Positions 1 to 10,714 are shown, counted from the first letter of the stretch. The stretch is 64,000 nt of DNA from Microbacterium sorbitolivorans (GCF_003327285.1 NZ_KZ848475.1:186001-250000); one strand, 5' to 3'. Program-made: numbers and translations. The notes: generated from the letters alone by a model not told the origin.

Positions 1-1
1 C

Positions 2-229
2 GTCTGGGGCATCGGCGCGCCCCTCATCGCGATCCTGGTGTGGGCGCTGTTCCTCTCGCCGAAGGCCGTCATCGCCGTGCCGCGCGCGATCCGCGCCCTC
101 ATCGAGCTGCTCGTCTTCGTCAGCGCGACGCTCGCGCTGTGGGCCCTCGACCTGCCCTGGGCGGGCCTCGCCGTCGGAGCCTTCTGCGTCAGCGTCGGCG
201 TCTTCGTGCTGCGCCGCGAGATGCGCTGA
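2..229 (+). CDS. YrdB/DUF2568-like small membrane protein (C-terminal part)
   Basis: The reading frame is open from the window edge to the TGA at 227-229, so this is the last 75 codons of a gene that starts upstream. The sequence has three hydrophobic stretches joined by short basic segments (near SPKAV, RAIRALIE and the end RREMR). The pattern of an aliphatic helix, a LFLSPKAV turn, then RxLIELLVF resembles the YrdB (DUF2568) family of small four-helix membrane proteins of unknown role. The family call rests on recalled pattern only. Nothing in the neighbourhood explains its function. Confidence 0.5.
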   Translation, partial: VWGIGAPLIAILVWALFLSPKAVIAVPRAIRALIELLVFVSATLALWALDLPWAGLAVGAFCVSVGVFVLRREMR

Positions 230-302
230 GCGCACTCGCGCCGAACACAACGAATCGGCGCAGCGGGCCGCTCACGCGTACTCGCTACGCCGATTCTTGT
301 CG

Positions 303-1082
303 TTAGATGCCCTGCCAGTCGGGCTTGTTGTCGTACGACTCGCGGTAGTAGTCGGCGAACTTCAGCTTCGACGCGGCGGCCTCGTCGACGACGACGGTGA
401 CGTGCGGGTGGAGCTGGATCGCGGATCCGGGAAGCGACGCCGACAGCGCACCCTCGACGGCGCCGGCGACGGCCTCTGCCTTGCCCTCGCCGAAGGCGAG
501 TAGCACGAGGTGGCCGGCCTCGAGGATCGTGCCGAGCCCCTGCGTCAGGCAGTGGCGCGGCACCTCGTCGATCGAGTCGAAGAAGCGCGCGTTGTCCTCG
601 CGCGTCTGCGCCGTCAGCGTCTTCACGCGGGTGCGCGACGCGAACGAGGATCCGGGCTCGTTGAAGCCGATGTGGCCATCGGTGCCGATGCCGAGGATCT
701 GCACGTCGATGCCGCCGGCCTCGCGGATCGCGGCCTCGTAGCGGGCGCCGGCGCCCTCGAGGTCGTCGTCGTGCGCGGGCGGGGTCTGGATCCGCTGCGG
801 GTCGAGCCCGAGGGGCTCGACGACCTCGCGCGAGATCACCGACGCGTACGACTCGTGGTGCTCGAGCGGCAGCCCGACGTACTCGTCGAGCGCGAAGCCG
901 CGCACCTGCGAGAGGTCGACGCCCGCGAGCTTCTCGCGCAGCGCCTCGTAGACGGGCAACGGGGTGGATCCAGTGGCGAGGCCGAGAACGGCGTCGGGCC
1001 GGGTGCGGATCAGCGCGGCGATCGAATCAGCAACGAGCGCGCCTGCTTCCGCGCGGTCGCGGACGATGACGACCTCTGCCAT
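303..1082 (-). CDS. nagB: Glucosamine-6-phosphate deaminase
   Basis: NagB converts glucosamine 6-phosphate to fructose 6-phosphate and ammonia in the cytoplasm, feeding amino sugars into glycolysis. At 259 aa it has the usual length. The phosphate-binding loop LGLATGSTPLPVYEAL is at about residues 33-48, the ALDEYVGL segment with the catalytic Asp at about 64-71, and GTDGHIGFNEPGS with the active-site His and Glu at about 133-145. The ATG at 1082 follows an AGGA-type ribosome site (aggaggattt). It is transcribed away from the L,D-transpeptidase gene. No nagA lies in the window, but glmS and glmM, which run the opposite direction of the pathway, are near its other end. Confidence 0.95.
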   Translation of the reverse strand: MAEVVIVRDRAEAGALVADSIAALIRTRPDAVLGLATGSTPLPVYEALREKLAGVDLSQVRGFALDEYVGLPLEHHESYASVISREVVEPLGLDPQRIQTPPAHDDDLEGAGARYEAAIREAGGIDVQILGIGTDGHIGFNEPGSSFASRTRVKTLTAQTREDNARFFDSIDEVPRHCLTQGLGTILEAGHLVLLAFGEGKAEAVAGAVEGALSASLPGSAIQLHPHVTVVVDEAAASKLKFADYYRESYDNKPDWQGI

Positions 1083-1253
1083 GAAATCCTCCTGGGATTC
1101 AAAAGAACGGTTTCACCGATCTTCTCAGACATCTGATCTCCAGGCGATCGTAAACACTTCGTGATCGTTCCGACAGCTGGCATATGGGCACCGGCCGTAC
1201 CATGATCTAGACGAAGCGCGATTCGTAGCGCTTGATTGTTGGGGGAGATCTCG

Positions 1254-2780
1254 ATGACCGACCTGGCGACGGAAAAGACGCAGGTACTCAGTGACGCCTC
1301 GGAGGCACAGCCCGAGGTGCGCTGGGCCGAGCCTGCGCCCAAGAAGCGCGGCAAGAAGGGCCTGTGGTTCGGCATCGGCATTCCCGTCGCGCTCCTCGCA
1401 TGCGGCGCCGTCGCCGTGGGCACGATCTTCATCGCACCCGGCGTGACGGTGCTCGGCGCCGACGTCGGCATGACGACCCTCGACAGCGCCGAGGCGGCGG
1501 TCGCCTCGGCCGTCGCCGACGCGACCGTCACGATCAGCGTCGACGGCGAGCAGAAGACCCTCACGGGCACCGACCTCGGCCTCACGATCGACGCGGCCCA
1601 GACGGCCCGCGACATCAAGAACGCCTACCCGCTGTGGAAGATCGGCGACTGGAGCCCCGGCGCCGTCGACGCCGACCTCTCGGTCGACACGCAGACAGCA
1701 GAGGCCGCGCTCTCGGCGACCTTCGCCGACAAGTACACCGACCCGGTGAACGCGCAGATCGAGTACAACGACGGCGCTTACTCCGTCGTGCCGTCCGAGA
1801 ACGGCCAGGGCATCGACATCGACACCCTCATCGCCGACCTCTCGACCGAGCTCGCCGCGGCCCCCGCGGTGCAGGCACTCGCGGCCGGTGTCGGCCCGAT
1901 CCAGGCCACGTCCTCGCCGTCGATCTCGCTCGTCGCGAGCATCACCGAGACCGAGCCCGACCTCACGACCGATGAGGCCAAGACCACGGCCGACTCGCTC
2001 AACGCGGCGATCGATAGCGTGTCGTTCACGCTCGACGGCGACACCGTCGACACCGTCCCCGCCGAGACCGTTGCGTCGTGGATCGACGTCACCGTCTCCG
2101 ACGCCGGCGAGGTCGAAATCGCGACGAAGAACGACGAGATCGAGAAGTACGTCACCGAGGTTCCCGGCCGCGTCGGCCAGGAGGCCACCGATGCCGACGT
2201 CGTCGTCGACGCCAACCACAACGTCCTCAAGACGATCACCGAGGGACACGACGGCTACGAGGTCACCTCGACCGACGGTGCGACCGACGAGATCTCGGCG
2301 TCGCTGACGTCGATGCAGCCCGCGACCGTCGCCCTCACAGGCGAGAAGGTCGCACACAAGACCACCGAGCGTTTCCGCCGCGCCGTCGTCGCCAAGAGCG
2401 AGGGCTACACGTACTTCTACGAGACCGTCAACGGCGGCGAAGAGAAGCTCGTTAAGACCACCGCCATGGCCCTCGGTAAGGAGGGTCACGACACGCAGGT
2501 CGGCGACTACACCGTCTACGCGCAGCTCACGACCCAGAACATGGGCGACTGCGACGCCGACGGCAACCTCGTCCCCGGCGGCCGCTTCGGCTACTGCACG
2601 GCGAACGTTCCCTGGATCAGCTACTTCAACGGTGACCAGGGCTTCCACGGCACCTACTGGCACAACAACTTCGGCCCCGGCGCCTACATGAGCCACGGCT
2701 GCGTGAACCTCAGCGAGTCCGACGCCGAGTGGACCTACCGCTTCCTGCAGGTTGGTTCGCCCGTCAAGGTCACCGCGTAA
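1254..2780 (+). CDS. L,D-transpeptidase (YkuD) with peptidoglycan-binding domain, membrane anchored
   Basis: This is a 508-aa cell-wall enzyme predicted to make 3-3 cross-links between peptidoglycan stem peptides outside the membrane. A short cytoplasmic N-terminus ending in KKRGKKG is followed by one membrane segment at about residues 34-56. The middle resembles the PG_binding_4 domains of actinobacterial transpeptidases. The C-terminal YkuD domain carries His465 in GFHGTYWH and SHGC with catalytic Cys483. The ATG at 1254 was chosen over an upstream in-frame TTG (1236) because GGGGGAG ends 7 nt before it. It is transcribed alone, divergent from nagB. Confidence 0.9.
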   Translation: MTDLATEKTQVLSDASEAQPEVRWAEPAPKKRGKKGLWFGIGIPVALLACGAVAVGTIFIAPGVTVLGADVGMTTLDSAEAAVASAVADATVTISVDGEQKTLTGTDLGLTIDAAQTARDIKNAYPLWKIGDWSPGAVDADLSVDTQTAEAALSATFADKYTDPVNAQIEYNDGAYSVVPSENGQGIDIDTLIADLSTELAAAPAVQALAAGVGPIQATSSPSISLVASITETEPDLTTDEAKTTADSLNAAIDSVSFTLDGDTVDTVPAETVASWIDVTVSDAGEVEIATKNDEIEKYVTEVPGRVGQEATDADVVVDANHNVLKTITEGHDGYEVTSTDGATDEISASLTSMQPATVALTGEKVAHKTTERFRRAVVAKSEGYTYFYETVNGGEEKLVKTTAMALGKEGHDTQVGDYTVYAQLTTQNMGDCDADGNLVPGGRFGYCTANVPWISYFNGDQGFHGTYWHNNFGPGAYMSHGCVNLSESDAEWTYRFLQVGSPVKVTA

Positions 2781-2818
2781 GCACGCCCGAGGCTGACAAA
2801 GTGCTCTACGCTGATGGC

Positions 2819-3271
2819 ATGACCACGCTGCGCATTGAAGACCTGTCTGCCGCCACGATCGTGGCGGCCAACCGGCTCAGTTTGAAGCCGGGCCAAGAAG
2901 AGTTCATCGCACCGACGACCTATGCCGTCGAGATGGGCGTCGCCGACCCGCAGAAGACGTGGCAGCGCGTCGTGCTCGATGGCGACGTTGTCGTCGCCTT
3001 CGTGCGCGCGTACTTCGACGCCGACGCATCCAGCGACTACCTGCGCGCCGCCGTCTGGCGCATCAACGTTGACGCCGAGGCCCAGGGTAAGGGCGCCGGT
3101 CGCTTCGCGATCGACGCCGTGCTCGACGAGGCCCGCAAGCGCAGCTTCGACCGCGTGACGGTCGTGTACGAGCCGGGCGAGGGTGGCCCCGAGGCGTTCT
3201 TCCGACGCATCGGCTTCTCCCCCGTCGGCGAGTCCGACTACGGCGAGGTCGTCGCGGAGATCGCCCTCTAA
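2819..3271 (+). CDS. GNAT family N-acetyltransferase
   Basis: A 150-aa protein of GNAT size. The segment WRINVDAEAQGKGAGRFAID at about residues 80-99 matches the acetyl-CoA pyrophosphate loop (Q/RxxGxG/A), and the end has the typical FFRRIGFSPVGES fold signature. The substrate cannot be inferred. The ATG at 2819 lies 6 nt after a TACGCT hexamer, consistent with leaderless transcription; a GTG at 2801 is the alternative start. The gene lies 38 bp after the L,D-transpeptidase, and a bidirectional terminator follows it. Confidence 0.8.
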   Translation: MTTLRIEDLSAATIVAANRLSLKPGQEEFIAPTTYAVEMGVADPQKTWQRVVLDGDVVVAFVRAYFDADASSDYLRAAVWRINVDAEAQGKGAGRFAIDAVLDEARKRSFDRVTVVYEPGEGGPEAFFRRIGFSPVGESDYGEVVAEIAL

Positions 3272-3289
3272 GCGATTCCCCCACGAGCC

Positions 3290-3347
3290 GCTGGCGGCGG
3301 GGATTCGATCACTCTCCCCCGATCGAACCTCCGCCGCCAGCTTTTTT
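3290..3347. terminator. Bidirectional intrinsic terminator
   Basis: A near-perfect 21-bp inverted repeat (arms beginning gctggcggcgg and ending ccgccgccagc) is followed by six T residues on the plus strand. It lies between the ends of the convergent acetyltransferase and ABC exporter genes. Confidence 0.85.
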
Positions 3348-3353
3348 CTGCCC

Positions 3354-5168
3354 TTAGACCAGCGACTCGCGCCAGGCGCGGTGCAGCTGGGCGAACTTGC
3401 CCTCGCCCTGCTTGAGGGCCTCGGGCGTATCGTCCTCGATGATCCGGCCGTGCTCCATCACGAGCACGCGATCGGCGATCTCGACGGTCGAGAGGCGGTG
3501 CGCGATGATGATCGCCGTGCGATCGGCGAGCAGCGTCTGCAAGGCCTTCTGGATCGCCCGCTCCGACGGGATGTCGAGCGACGCGGTCGCCTCGTCGAGG
3601 ATCAGCACCGACGGATCCGCGAGGAACGCGCGCGCGAACGAGATCAGCTGGCGCTGGCCCGCCGAGACGCGGCCGCCGCGCTTGTTCACGTCGGTGTCGT
3701 AGCCGTCGGGCAGCTGCTCGATGAACTCGTGCGCGCCGACGGCCTGCGCCGCGGCGACGATCTCGTCGTACGACGCGTCGGGCCGGCCGAGCGCGATGTT
3801 GTCGGCGACGGATCCGCTGAACAGGTATGCCTCCTGTGTCACCATCACGACGGCGCGGCGGAGGTCGGCCTGCGACAGGTCGCGCAGGTCGACACCATCG
3901 AGCGCCACGCGGCCCTCGGAGGGGTCGTAGAAGCGCGACACGAGCTTCGCGAGCGTCGACTTGCCGGCGCCCGTCGTGCCGACGAGCGCGACCGTCTGTC
4001 CCTCGGGGATGTCGAGGGCGAAGTTCGGCAGGATCGTCTTGCCCGCGCCGTAGCCGAACGTGACGTCCTCGAACGCGAGGTGTCCGTGGGCGTGCGGCAG
4101 CGCGACAGGGGCGGTGGGCTCGGGGACCGACGGCTGCTCCTCGAGCACGCCGGAGACCTTCTCGAGCGCCGCGGCGGCAGACTGGAACGAGTTGACGAAC
4201 ATCGCCACCTCCTGCAGCGGCGTGAAGAAGTTGCGCACGTAGAGCACGGCCGCGAGCAGGGATCCCACCGCGAACTCGCCCCACGTGATGCGCACGCCGC
4301 CCCAGAGCACCACGACGCCGATCGCGACCGCCGAGATCGCCATAAGGGCGGGCTCGAAGGTACCGAAGAGGCGGATGACCTTCATGTTGGCCTCGCGGTA
4401 GTCCCACGACAGCTTGCCGAAGGTCTTCTCGTTGACGGGCTCGGTGCGGAACGCCTTGCCGGCGCGGATGCCCGTCATCGTCTCGACGAACTTCACGATC
4501 ACCTGCGCGCTGATGATGCGCGTGCCGCGGTAGGCCCGCTGGCTGGCGCGGTAGAACCAGCGCAGCAGGAACGCGAGCGGCACGAACGTCAGCGCGACGA
4601 CGACGCCGGAGCGCCAGTCGAGCAGCATGAGCGCGATGAGGGTGAAGAGGCCGTACAGCACGCCGTTGACGAGCTGCGTGAGGCCGCCGTTCAGCAGCTC
4701 GCGGATCGTGTCGAGGTCGCTCGTCTGGCGCGAGATGATGCGGCCAGACGTGTAGGTCTCGTGGAACTCGAGGCTGAGGCGCTGGGTGTGGCGGAACACG
4801 CGGGTGCGCAGGTCGAGCAGAACCGTCTGCGTGACCTTCGCCGCGAGCATGTCGTACCAGGCCAGCAGCCCGGCGCCCGCGATCGCGGTCGCGGCGTAGG
4901 ATCCCGCCACGAGCCACGTCGGGCCCCAATCGTCGTTCTCGAGGACCGCGGGAAGCGCCCAGTTCAGGCCGAGGCCCAGGAGCGCCGGGCCCAGAACGCG
5001 CACGCCCGTCTGCGCGACCACGACGATCGCGGTCAGCACGACGCGCCACTTCATGGGCTTCAGCATCGAGACGAGCAGGCGCAGCGAGCGCTGCCGGATC
5101 GCCTTCGATTCGTCCTTCGTGTAATTCAGGCGGTCTTCGCCCGACACGCCCTGCACCGATGAGCTCAT
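3354..5168 (-). CDS. ABC exporter subunit B (fused membrane and ATPase domains)
   Basis: A 604-aa half-transporter of the MsbA/multidrug type, with six membrane segments in residues 40-330 and an ATPase domain after about 360. Walker [10 protein letters not shown] is near residue 395, Walker [13 protein letters not shown] near 518 with the catalytic Glu present, and the switch His is in IIIAHRLST. The signature motif is VSAGQ rather than LSGGQ. Its ATG overlaps the stop of the next ABC gene by 4 nt (ATGA), so the two are translated together and probably form a heterodimer exporting lipids or drugs. The substrate is not evident. Confidence 0.9.
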   Translation of the reverse strand: MSSSVQGVSGEDRLNYTKDESKAIRQRSLRLLVSMLKPMKWRVVLTAIVVVAQTGVRVLGPALLGLGLNWALPAVLENDDWGPTWLVAGSYAATAIAGAGLLAWYDMLAAKVTQTVLLDLRTRVFRHTQRLSLEFHETYTSGRIISRQTSDLDTIRELLNGGLTQLVNGVLYGLFTLIALMLLDWRSGVVVALTFVPLAFLLRWFYRASQRAYRGTRIISAQVIVKFVETMTGIRAGKAFRTEPVNEKTFGKLSWDYREANMKVIRLFGTFEPALMAISAVAIGVVVLWGGVRITWGEFAVGSLLAAVLYVRNFFTPLQEVAMFVNSFQSAAAALEKVSGVLEEQPSVPEPTAPVALPHAHGHLAFEDVTFGYGAGKTILPNFALDIPEGQTVALVGTTGAGKSTLAKLVSRFYDPSEGRVALDGVDLRDLSQADLRRAVVMVTQEAYLFSGSVADNIALGRPDASYDEIVAAAQAVGAHEFIEQLPDGYDTDVNKRGGRVSAGQRQLISFARAFLADPSVLILDEATASLDIPSERAIQKALQTLLADRTAIIIAHRLSTVEIADRVLVMEHGRIIEDDTPEALKQGEGKFAQLHRAWRESLV

Positions 5169-7027
5169 CGGTCTGCCTCCTGAATGATCTCGATCGCCGA
5201 GGTGGGATCCGTGCGGTGCGCGCTGTCTTCCCGCTCCTCGTCCTCGAAGCTCGACAGCACCGACCGGTAATCGGCTGAGCGCGCCATCAGCTCGCTGTGC
5301 GTGCCGACCTCGACGACGCGGCCGCCCTGCAGCAGGGCGACGCGGTCGGCGAGCGCGACGGTCGAGGGGCGGTGCGCGACGACGAGCGCCGTCGTGCCCG
5401 CGAGCACGCGCCGAAGCTCGGCCTGCACCTTCTCTTCCGTGTTGACGTCGAGCGCCGACAGCGGGTCATCCATGACGATGACCTTGGGCCGCGCCGCGAC
5501 CGCGCGCGCGAGCGCAAGGCGCTGGCGCTGGCCTCCGGAGAGGCTCATGCCCTCCTCGCCGATCATGGTGTCGGCGCCGTCCGGCAGCTCGTGCACGAAC
5601 GCCGCCTGCGCGACGTCGAGGGCCTCGTTCATGACGCGCTCGGCCTCGTCCGACGCGATGTCGAGGTCGTCGCGGCCGAGCAGCACGTTCTCGCGCACCG
5701 ACGCCGAGAACAGCGTCGCATCCTCGAACGCCGTCGCGATGTGGGTGCGCAGCTCGACGAGCTTGAGGTCTCGCACGTCGACGCCGTCGAGCGTCACGCG
5801 GCCGCCCGTCACGTCGTACAGGCGCGTCGGAAGGGTCGTGAGCGTCGTCTTACCGGATCCGGTGAGGCCGACGAGCGCCATCGTCTCGCCCGGTTCCAGG
5901 GTGAGATCGATGCCGTCGAGCAGGTCGCTCTCGTGCTCGCGCGCGTCCTGGTAACGGAAGTGCGCGCCCTCGAACGCGAGCGCGCCCCGCGGATCCGCGA
6001 TCGACACCGGGTTTTCCGGATCCGTGATGGTGTCGACGGAGTCGAACACCTCCCACACGCGGTCGGTCGCCGTGCGCGCGTCGAGCAGGAACGAGAAGAG
6101 GAAGCCGATCGACTCGATCGGCCAACGCAGAATCGTCGCCATCGCGAAGAACGCGAGCAGCTGAGCGATGTCGAGCTGCCCTTGCGAGGCGAGCCAGATG
6201 CCCGTCGCGAGGCTCACCGCGAAGGCGAGCTCGGGCATCAGCACGAGGATGAAGTCGACGCGCGCGACCGCGCTCGCCTTGCGCATCTCGGTGCCGCGCA
6301 GGGTCTCGGCCTGCTCGCGGAAGTTCTTGAGCGCGTGGCCGCCGCGGCCGAAGGCCTTCAGCACGCGGATGCCGTGCACGCTCTGCTCGACGCTCGTCGC
6401 GAGGTCGCCCTGCTGGTCCTGGCTCATGCGGGCCAGGCGGCCGTAGGTGCGCTCGAAGCGTACCGCCGAGATCCAGAGAGGGATGCCCGAGACGACGAAG
6501 ATCGTGCCGAGCGCCCAGTGCCACTGGAACAGCATGACCGAGCCGATGATCACGGTCAGCAGGTTCACGACGAGCATGATGAGGCCGAAGGCGAGCCAGC
6601 GGCGAATCACGTTGAGGTCCTGCATCATGCGGCTCAGCAGCTGGCCGCCCTGCCACCGGTCGTGGAACTCGATCGGTAGCTTCTGCAGGCGGTTGTAGAA
6701 CTTCTGGCGCAGGTTGTATTCGATGGCCGTCGCGGGTGCGAGGATCAGCCACCGGCGCATCCAGACGAGACCGGCCTCGAGCAGGCCGAGTCCGAGCACC
6801 GCGAGGGCGCCCCAGACGACGGCGCGCGTCGCGCCGGATGCGATGGGTCCGTCAACGATCCATTCGAGGGCGGTGGGGATCAGCAACGCGACGATCGAGG
6901 CGCCCAGCGCCGAGACCGCTCCGAGCAGGATCCGGGGAAAGTCTTTTTGTGCGTATGGAATCAGGCGCGCAAGCGCCCTAAACAGGGAAAGGCGCGCGGG
7001 CGCGCCGGGTTCAGTATCAGCAGACAT
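5165..7027 (-). CDS. ABC exporter subunit A (fused membrane and ATPase domains, degenerate Walker B)
   Basis: A 620-aa half-transporter with six membrane helices, Walker [10 protein letters not shown] near residue 384, canonical signature LSGGQRQR near 492 and switch His in VVAHRPST. Walker B reads [12 protein letters not shown], so the catalytic Glu is replaced by Asp. In known heterodimeric exporters (for example TM287/288) one subunit carries such an Asp and the partner carries a degenerate signature. The partner here has VSAGQ, which fits one degenerate and one active ATP site. It is the first gene of the two-gene operon; its promoter should lie in 7028-7119. Confidence 0.9.
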   Translation of the reverse strand: MSADTEPGAPARLSLFRALARLIPYAQKDFPRILLGAVSALGASIVALLIPTALEWIVDGPIASGATRAVVWGALAVLGLGLLEAGLVWMRRWLILAPATAIEYNLRQKFYNRLQKLPIEFHDRWQGGQLLSRMMQDLNVIRRWLAFGLIMLVVNLLTVIIGSVMLFQWHWALGTIFVVSGIPLWISAVRFERTYGRLARMSQDQQGDLATSVEQSVHGIRVLKAFGRGGHALKNFREQAETLRGTEMRKASAVARVDFILVLMPELAFAVSLATGIWLASQGQLDIAQLLAFFAMATILRWPIESIGFLFSFLLDARTATDRVWEVFDSVDTITDPENPVSIADPRGALAFEGAHFRYQDAREHESDLLDGIDLTLEPGETMALVGLTGSGKTTLTTLPTRLYDVTGGRVTLDGVDVRDLKLVELRTHIATAFEDATLFSASVRENVLLGRDDLDIASDEAERVMNEALDVAQAAFVHELPDGADTMIGEEGMSLSGGQRQRLALARAVAARPKVIVMDDPLSALDVNTEEKVQAELRRVLAGTTALVVAHRPSTVALADRVALLQGGRVVEVGTHSELMARSADYRSVLSSFEDEEREDSAHRTDPTSAIEIIQEADR

Positions 7028-7067
7028 CTCAGCCTCGAGAGGGATTTCCTGCCGCAGAAACGCGACA

Positions 7068-7096
7068 GCCTTTCAGCTTAGTGTGAGCTGAAAGGC
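7068..7096 (-). terminator. Hairpin after purH
   Basis: A perfect 11-bp inverted repeat (gcctttcagct and agctgaaaggc, 7-nt loop) lies 24 nt beyond the purH stop. There is no clear T run, as in many actinobacterial hairpin terminators. It could instead be an operator for the ABC exporter operon, whose promoter shares this gap. Confidence 0.5.
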
Positions 7097-7119
7097 CGTC
7101 GCAAGGGCGATCTACGAGA

Positions 7120-8727
7120 TCAGTGGAAGAAGTGGCGCTCTCCCGTGAAGTACATGGTCACGCCGCGCTCCTTGGCGAGCGCGATGGTCTCCTCGTCGCG
7201 CACCGAGCCGCCGGGCTGGATGATGACCTTGACGCCGGCGTCCATGAGCACCTCGGGGCCGTCCGAGAACGGGAAGAAGGCGTCGGACGCGGCGATGGAT
7301 CCCTCGACCCGGTCGCCGGCGCGCTCGACCGCGAGGCGGCACGAGTCGACGCGGTTGACCTGGCCCATGCCGATGCCGACGGTGGCCATGTTCTTCGCGA
7401 GCACGATGGCGTTCGACTTGACGGCGCGGCAGCTCTTCCACGCGAACACGAGGTCGGCGAGGGGGATCTCCGGCTCGGGGCCGGCGACGAGCTCCCAGTT
7501 CTTCGCGACGGACTCGAAGTCGTCGTCAGGGAACAGGTCGGCATCCTGCAGCAGCAGGCCGCCCGAGACGAGGCGCACGTCCATGCGCTCCTGCTGCCAG
7601 TTGGCGGGCAGCTTCAGCAGGCGCAGGTTCTTCTTCGCCTTGAAGACCTCGAGGGCCGCGGGCTCGAAGTCGGGCGCCACGATGACCTCGGTGAAGATGT
7701 CGCGGAGGTTCTCGGCCATCTTGAGCGTGACGGTGCGGTTCGCCGCGATCACGCCGCCGAACGCCGAGAGCGGGTCGCACTCGTGGGCGCGCAGGTGGGC
7801 GCTCGCGATCGGGTCGAGGGCCTTCGGGTCGGCGATCGCGAGGCCACAGGGGTTCGCGTGCTTCATGATGGCGACGGCCGGGAGCACCATGTCGTACGCT
7901 GTGCGGAGCGCGGCGTCGGCGTCGGTGTAGTTGTTGAACGACATCGGCTTGCCCTGGAGGAGCTCGGCCTGGGCGATGCCGTGACCGCCGACGCGCGAGT
8001 AGATCGCGGCGCGCTGGTGCGAGTTCTCGCCGTAGCGGAGGTCTTCGATCTTCTCGGCCTGGATCGTCAGGTGCTCGGGCAGCGTCTCGGTGCCCTGCAT
8101 CGTCTCTTCCGCGAACCACTGCGCGACGGCCGTGTCGTACGACGCGGTGTGGGCGAAGGCGCGAGCGGCGAGCTCCTTGCGGGTCTGCAGCGTCGTGCCG
8201 CCCGTCTTCACGGCCTCGATGATGGCTGGGTACGACGAGGGGTCGACGACGATCGCGACGTTGGCGTGGTTCTTCGCCGAGGCGCGGACCATGGCGGGGC
8301 CGCCGATGTCGATCTGCTCGACGACCTCGTTCGCGGCGGCGCCCGAGGCGACCGTCTCGACGAACGGGTAGAGGTTCACGATGACGAGCTCGAACGGCGC
8401 GATGCCGAACTCACCCAGCTGGGTCTCGTGGTGCTCGAGGCGGAGGTCTGCGAGGAGACCGCCGTGCACGTTCGGGTGGAGCGTCTTCACGCGGCCGTCG
8501 AGCATCTCCGGGAAGCCGGTGATGTCGGCGACGTCGGTCACCTCGTGACCGCCCTCGCGGATCCGTGCGGCCGTCGAACCGGTCGAGACGATCTCGACAC
8601 CGGCATCGGCGAGCGCCTGCGCCAGCGGCAGCAGGTCGGTCTTGTCGCTGACCGAAACGAGAGCACGCTTGATCGGGACAATGTCGCGGTCGCGGTACAG
8701 CGAGGGGTCGTGGCTCGGGCCGGCCAT
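7120..8727 (-). CDS. purH: Bifunctional AICAR formyltransferase / IMP cyclohydrolase
   Basis: PurH carries out the last two steps of purine synthesis, AICAR to FAICAR to IMP. At 535 aa it has the usual length. The N-terminal MGS-like cyclohydrolase begins [12 protein letters not shown] and contains STGSTAARI and [16 protein letters not shown]. The C-terminal transformylase contains [28 protein letters not shown] and MKHANPCG. It lies 39 nt after purN, the preceding step that also uses formyl-tetrahydrofolate, and ends the perM-purN-purH operon. Confidence 0.97.
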   Translation of the reverse strand: MAGPSHDPSLYRDRDIVPIKRALVSVSDKTDLLPLAQALADAGVEIVSTGSTAARIREGGHEVTDVADITGFPEMLDGRVKTLHPNVHGGLLADLRLEHHETQLGEFGIAPFELVIVNLYPFVETVASGAAANEVVEQIDIGGPAMVRASAKNHANVAIVVDPSSYPAIIEAVKTGGTTLQTRKELAARAFAHTASYDTAVAQWFAEETMQGTETLPEHLTIQAEKIEDLRYGENSHQRAAIYSRVGGHGIAQAELLQGKPMSFNNYTDADAALRTAYDMVLPAVAIMKHANPCGLAIADPKALDPIASAHLRAHECDPLSAFGGVIAANRTVTLKMAENLRDIFTEVIVAPDFEPAALEVFKAKKNLRLLKLPANWQQERMDVRLVSGGLLLQDADLFPDDDFESVAKNWELVAGPEPEIPLADLVFAWKSCRAVKSNAIVLAKNMATVGIGMGQVNRVDSCRLAVERAGDRVEGSIAASDAFFPFSDGPEVLMDAGVKVIIQPGGSVRDEETIALAKERGVTMYFTGERHFFH

Positions 8728-8766
8728 GGTGTCTCCTTGGGTGTGAGGGAGGTGGATCGGGAAGGT

Positions 8767-9348
8767 TTATTGACCGAGCTCGAGCTCGCCGGTCGCGATG
8801 CGGCGAACGACGTCGATGAGCAGGCGGCGCTCGACGGGCTTGATGCGGTCGTGAAGCGTGGCCTCGGTATCGCCGGGCTCGACGGGCACGCGCTCCTGCG
8901 CGACGATGGGGCCGGTGTCGACGCCGCCGTCAACGACGATGACGCTCGCGCCGGTCTCGGTGACGCCGGCCGCGAGCGCGTCGCGCACGCCGTGGGCGCC
9001 GGGGAACTCGGGCAGGTAGGCGGGGTGCGTGTTGACGATGCGCGGGGCGAACTCGTTCACCACTCTCTCGGGTAGCAGGCGCATGAGGCCGCTCAGCACG
9101 ATGAGGTCGGGGTTCCACGCGCGAAGCTGCGCCGCGAGCTCCTCACCCCATGCCTCGCGCGACTCGAACGCGCGGAACGGCACCGAAAACGACGGGATCC
9201 CGAAGTCGGCCGCGTGCTGCAGGCCCTCGGCATCGCGGTCGGCACCGACGGCGACGACGCGCGCCGGGTAATCGGCATCGGCCGCGGCTTCGAGGAAGGC
9301 GCGCAGGTTGGAACCCGCGCCGGAGATCAGGACGGCGACGTTCAGCAC
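8767..9348 (-). CDS. purN: Phosphoribosylglycinamide formyltransferase
   Basis: PurN formylates GAR with 10-formyl-tetrahydrofolate. At 193 aa it has the family length. The start [18 protein letters not shown] is the phosphate loop, [16 protein letters not shown] holds the catalytic Asn and His (about residues 109-124), and [12 protein letters not shown] holds the catalytic Asp. It starts 16 nt after perM and lies 39 nt before purH, so the three genes form one transcript. Confidence 0.96.
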   Translation of the reverse strand: MLNVAVLISGAGSNLRAFLEAAADADYPARVVAVGADRDAEGLQHAADFGIPSFSVPFRAFESREAWGEELAAQLRAWNPDLIVLSGLMRLLPERVVNEFAPRIVNTHPAYLPEFPGAHGVRDALAAGVTETGASVIVVDGGVDTGPIVAQERVPVEPGDTEATLHDRIKPVERRLLIDVVRRIATGELELGQ

Positions 9349-9364
9349 ATGTTCATTCTAGCGT

Positions 9365-10624
9365 TCAGTCGTCGTCGTCCGTGAGGGCGTCCCAGTCGCC
9401 CTCCGTCACGGGCTTCGGCAGGGGCGCGATCATCAGGATCCCCGCGCCGACGAGCGCCTCGAGGCCCACCGTGATCCCGACCGCGAGCGGGTCGGCGCCG
9501 ACGTCGGCGAGCCGGCCGGGGCCGATGGATCCGCTGGCGGCGGCCGCGAGCAGCGCCCACGCCGCGCCCGAGCAGATCGCGATGCCCGCCGCGATCGCGG
9601 CGCGCGGCGCGTAGGGCTCGGATCCGTCGCCGTCGAAGGCCCAGTCGCGCGCGTAGGTGCGGCGCACGATCCAGCCGCCGAAGGCGCCGAGCGCCACGGG
9701 CGCGAGGGCCGAGAGCAGCATCCAGCCGCTGGATCCGTCGGGCAGGATCCCGAAGATCGGGATCCCGGGGACGACGCCGAGGCTCGTCCCCGACGGCGAG
9801 ACCGCCGTGCCGGTGCCGATCGCGAAGCCGGGGCCCGCGAGCCAGCTGCCCAGCCAGACGAGGATCGTGGGCACGAACGCCAGCTGCCCGAAGGTGATCA
9901 CGGTCGCGCCGACGGCGTCGGCCTGCGCGACCTCGTACAGCGCGATGATGTCGTCGCCGTTGAAGGCGACGAGGCCCGCGAAGAGCAGCCCCGCGGCGCC
10001 CGCAAGGCCGACCACGACGACGCCGGATCCGCGCAGCACGAGGGCGGGGATCTCGCGCCACGCGGGGCCCCAGCCGTCGACGTAGTCGTGCACGATGTCG
10101 ATCGGGCCGCCGTCGCCGTCGTTCCAGGCATCGTGGACGATGCCGCCGAGCATGCCGATCGCATAGACCAGCACGGGGAAGGCGATGCCCTGCCACGTCG
10201 ACGCCGTGGCTACGGAGTTATCGCTCGTGAGGTGCGCCGCCACGGCGATGCCCGCCAGCACGATCGTGGCGGCGCCGAGCGCCAGCCACGGCTTCTCGGA
10301 GCTCACGGCGCGGCGGCCGGAGCGCACCGCGAACAGCAGCGTGAAGGCGCCGAAGAGCAGCGGCGGAAGGCCCAGCCAGAAGCTCGCGCCGTCGTCGGCG
10401 ATGTTGAGGTCGGCCGCGACGTCGGTGACGTCGATGTGCACGGGCACGAGGTGCCCGAGCTGCCAGATACGCACCGACGCCGGCCAGAGCGCTCCCCACG
10501 CGTCGACGTCGCCGAAGAGCACGAGCCAAACGATCGTCAACGGCGCGAGGATTCCGACCAGCCCCACCGCGGCTGCGACCAGCGCATCCAGAGCGGCAAG
10601 GGCGGCGACCGTGATGGGTTTCAT
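9365..10624 (-). CDS. perM: PerM-like multi-pass membrane protein (DUF6350)
   Basis: A 419-aa protein with about nine hydrophobic membrane segments and an acidic tail ending in DALTDDDD. Its sequence character and its position directly before purN-purH match the DUF6350 family, whose mycobacterial member PerM (Rv0955) has been linked to cell division and persistence. The molecular role is unclear. It follows the sucD terminator and precedes purN by 16 nt. The family call relies on synteny as much as on sequence. Confidence 0.75.
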   Translation of the reverse strand: MKPITVAALAALDALVAAAVGLVGILAPLTIVWLVLFGDVDAWGALWPASVRIWQLGHLVPVHIDVTDVAADLNIADDGASFWLGLPPLLFGAFTLLFAVRSGRRAVSSEKPWLALGAATIVLAGIAVAAHLTSDNSVATASTWQGIAFPVLVYAIGMLGGIVHDAWNDGDGGPIDIVHDYVDGWGPAWREIPALVLRGSGVVVVGLAGAAGLLFAGLVAFNGDDIIALYEVAQADAVGATVITFGQLAFVPTILVWLGSWLAGPGFAIGTGTAVSPSGTSLGVVPGIPIFGILPDGSSGWMLLSALAPVALGAFGGWIVRRTYARDWAFDGDGSEPYAPRAAIAAGIAICSGAAWALLAAAASGSIGPGRLADVGADPLAVGITVGLEALVGAGILMIAPLPKPVTEGDWDALTDDDD

Positions 10625-10680
10625 AGGCTTTCGACACTACCCCGCGGACCATTGCGATTAACGAAGAACGCGGCGAAAGC

Positions 10681-10714
10681 CAGAACGCCCCGGTACACAT
10701 ACCGGGGCGTTCTG
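10681..10714 (-). terminator. Intrinsic terminator of sucCD
   Basis: A perfect 14-bp inverted repeat (cagaacgccccggt and accggggcgttctg, 6-nt loop) lies 17 nt past the sucD stop and separates sucCD from perM. Confidence 0.8.
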
